This document shows positions 14,480 to 15,616 of a stretch of 15,616 bases of DNA, piece after piece (the stretch's first letter is position 1; the number at the start of each line of letters is the position of its first letter). The stretch lies in contig CAYOFK010000062.1 in the NCBI GenBank assembly GCA_964403185.1, positions 1 to 15,616 on the forward strand, given 5' to 3'. Made by a program: the position numbers and the translations under genes. Origin of the DNA: CAYOFK01 sp964403185 (lineage in GTDB: Bacteria > Bacteroidota > Bacteroidia > Bacteroidales > VadinHA17). Under the pieces are notes generated by a model that was given only the letters and a program-made list of their open reading frames with translations, did not search any database and was not told the DNA's origin.

Positions 14480-15442
14480 ATGATTTTAAAAGTAAAACTG
14501 AGATTTCTGGCCGGAATCATAGTGCCGGCTTTCTTTTTAGTTTCCTGTACACAGGACAAAAATACTTCTTCTGATGACGGACGCTGCGATTCAATCATCC
14601 ATTCCAAAGCCGCGATCTTTGTAAATAAACTCCCGGGTGTTCTCAAAGAATCGTCAGGCTTAATTTTCCTGAACAACCGGATATGGACCATAAATGACAG
14701 TGGTGGAAAGAATATTCTGTATGGTTACAATCCTGTTCCGGGGAAGATTGACCGGAATTTGAAGGTGGTCAACGCTGTAAACCGGGACTGGGAGACACTG
14801 GCTCATGACGATGAGTATGTTTATATCGGGGACGTGGGAAACAACCGTGGAAACAGGACGGATCTGGTCGTTTATAAGATTCCCATATCTGCTGTGGCAC
14901 AGGGACTCAAAGAGGTGGAAGCGGAGAAGATCCGGTTCACCTGGGCAGACCAGGAGAAATTTGTCTGGCTGCCTCAGAAACACCCTTTTGATTGTGAGGC
15001 GATGGTCTCATTTGGCGACAGTTTATACTTATTTTCAAAGGATTGGATGTCGGGGAAAACACGTGTATATGGATTGCCCAAGGTTCCGGGGAACTATAAT
15101 ATCGGCCCTCTGGGATCTTATAATGTGAATGCCCTTGTAACAGGTGCTGCCATCAGTGATGATGGCCGTTGCCTGGTATTGAGCAGCTACTTTAAATACA
15201 TCCCTTCAGTATGGATATTCCGGGATTTTCCGGGAAATAGTTTTTTTAAAGGCAAGAGCGTGCAAATAAAATTCCCTGATCTTTATGATGCACAAACCGA
15301 AGGGATCACTTTTTATGGAAATGACACCATCCTGGTTTCTTCTGAGAAATCCGGAAGGTTTCCCCAGCGGATCTACAGCTTCAGGCTGTCTGAACTTCTG
15401 GAGGCTGCTTCGGTCAATAAATGCAGCAGCCAAATCCCATGA
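14480..15442 (+). CDS. Beta-propeller-like lipoprotein of unknown function
   Basis: A 320-residue predicted lipoprotein (signal MILKVKLRFLAGIIVPAFF, lipobox FLVSC, Cys23). I do not recognise a characterised family. The body has repeating beta-strand blades of the kind seen in propellers: ESSGLIFLNNRIWTINDSGG, then DWETLAHDDEYVYIGDVGNN, then FDCEAMVSFGDSLYLFSKDW, and later LVTGAAISDDGRCLVLSSY. The ESSGL...WTINDSG / DWE...YIGDxGxN pattern recalls esterase-like-phytase or SdiA-regulated type propeller lipoproteins, which could fit a phosphoester context, but I see no catalytic signature. It starts 3 bases after the alkaline phosphatase stop, so the two are almost surely co-transcribed and likely act together at the envelope. 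No terminator is evident after it. Confidence 0.85.
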   Translation: MILKVKLRFLAGIIVPAFFLVSCTQDKNTSSDDGRCDSIIHSKAAIFVNKLPGVLKESSGLIFLNNRIWTINDSGGKNILYGYNPVPGKIDRNLKVVNAVNRDWETLAHDDEYVYIGDVGNNRGNRTDLVVYKIPISAVAQGLKEVEAEKIRFTWADQEKFVWLPQKHPFDCEAMVSFGDSLYLFSKDWMSGKTRVYGLPKVPGNYNIGPLGSYNVNALVTGAAISDDGRCLVLSSYFKYIPSVWIFRDFPGNSFFKGKSVQIKFPDLYDAQTEGITFYGNDTILVSSEKSGRFPQRIYSFRLSELLEAASVNKCSSQIP

Positions 15443-15501
15443 TCATAACAATCAAAAAACTACTCAAATGTATCATTCCCTCGCAAATCTATATTTGAAT
15501 A

Positions 15502-15616
15502 TCAAATAGTTACAAAGATTTGGGTGTCTCGTGCGGAAAACAGGAAAAAGGTAGCCTGGCTTATTCCATGCTCACGACAAATGTCGGATACTGAAAGACC
15601 AGCCTGTTGCTGTTTT
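15502..15616 (-). pseudogene. IS3-type transposase OrfA remnant, partial
   Basis: On the minus strand, entering from the right edge, a frame reads QQQAGLSVSDICREHGISQA and then TF. This is the helix-turn-helix of IS3-family OrfA proteins, which usually continues TFYNWR-K-GG. Here the match stops at 15544 and the frame runs 13 unrelated codons to a stop at 15502-15504. OrfA therefore appears broken inside its DNA-binding domain, leaving a 5' fragment fused to flanking DNA. The N-terminal start lies beyond the window. Confidence 0.7.

Overview
The window reads as a chromosomal segment of a Bacteroidota bacterium, probably of the Bacteroidales/Marinilabiliales type. Supporting signs are TAnnTTTG-type -7 promoter boxes (2170-2177 minus, 2247-2254, 13337-13344), few Shine-Dalgarno sites, lipoproteins with an 'SC' lipobox, a secreted S9 peptidase, and protein sequences of Bacteroidota flavour. 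No taxonomic marker gene is present, so the genus cannot be named.

Layout. Positions 1-978 hold no convincing protein gene. They are a sink of palindromic dispersed repeats: REP-like units, hairpins with GAA or GNA loops, a 131-bp MITE-like element, a terminator, and a large 47-nt hairpin followed by a promoter-like box and a strong ribosome binding site on the plus strand. An orphan galactokinase gene (galK, minus strand) follows. It is divergent from a small MscS-type mechanosensitive channel gene whose last 17 codons are cut off by an in-frame TAA. Next come a secreted prolyl-oligopeptidase-family (S9) peptidase with a clear terminator, then a translationally coupled pair: an Nramp-like transporter lacking the metal-binding residues of the family, and a fused HyuA-HyuB hydantoinase/5-oxoprolinase. 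The last third is a run of three envelope proteins: a 5'-nucleotidase/cyclic phosphodiesterase lipoprotein, a PhoA-type alkaline phosphatase, and a beta-propeller-like lipoprotein of unknown function. The right edge holds a truncated IS3-type transposase OrfA on the minus strand.

How the genes work together. The peptidase would release peptides outside the cytoplasm. The transporter and oxoprolinase could import and open a cyclic amide such as 5-oxoproline (pyroglutamate), giving glutamate. The nucleotidase and alkaline phosphatase would strip phosphate from nucleotides and other phosphoesters. The theme is scavenging of peptides, nucleotides and phosphate.

The best leads are the Nramp-like/oxoprolinase pairing, the nonsense codon in the MscS gene, and the repeat island whose hairpins nearly all carry GNA-type loops on the same strand.
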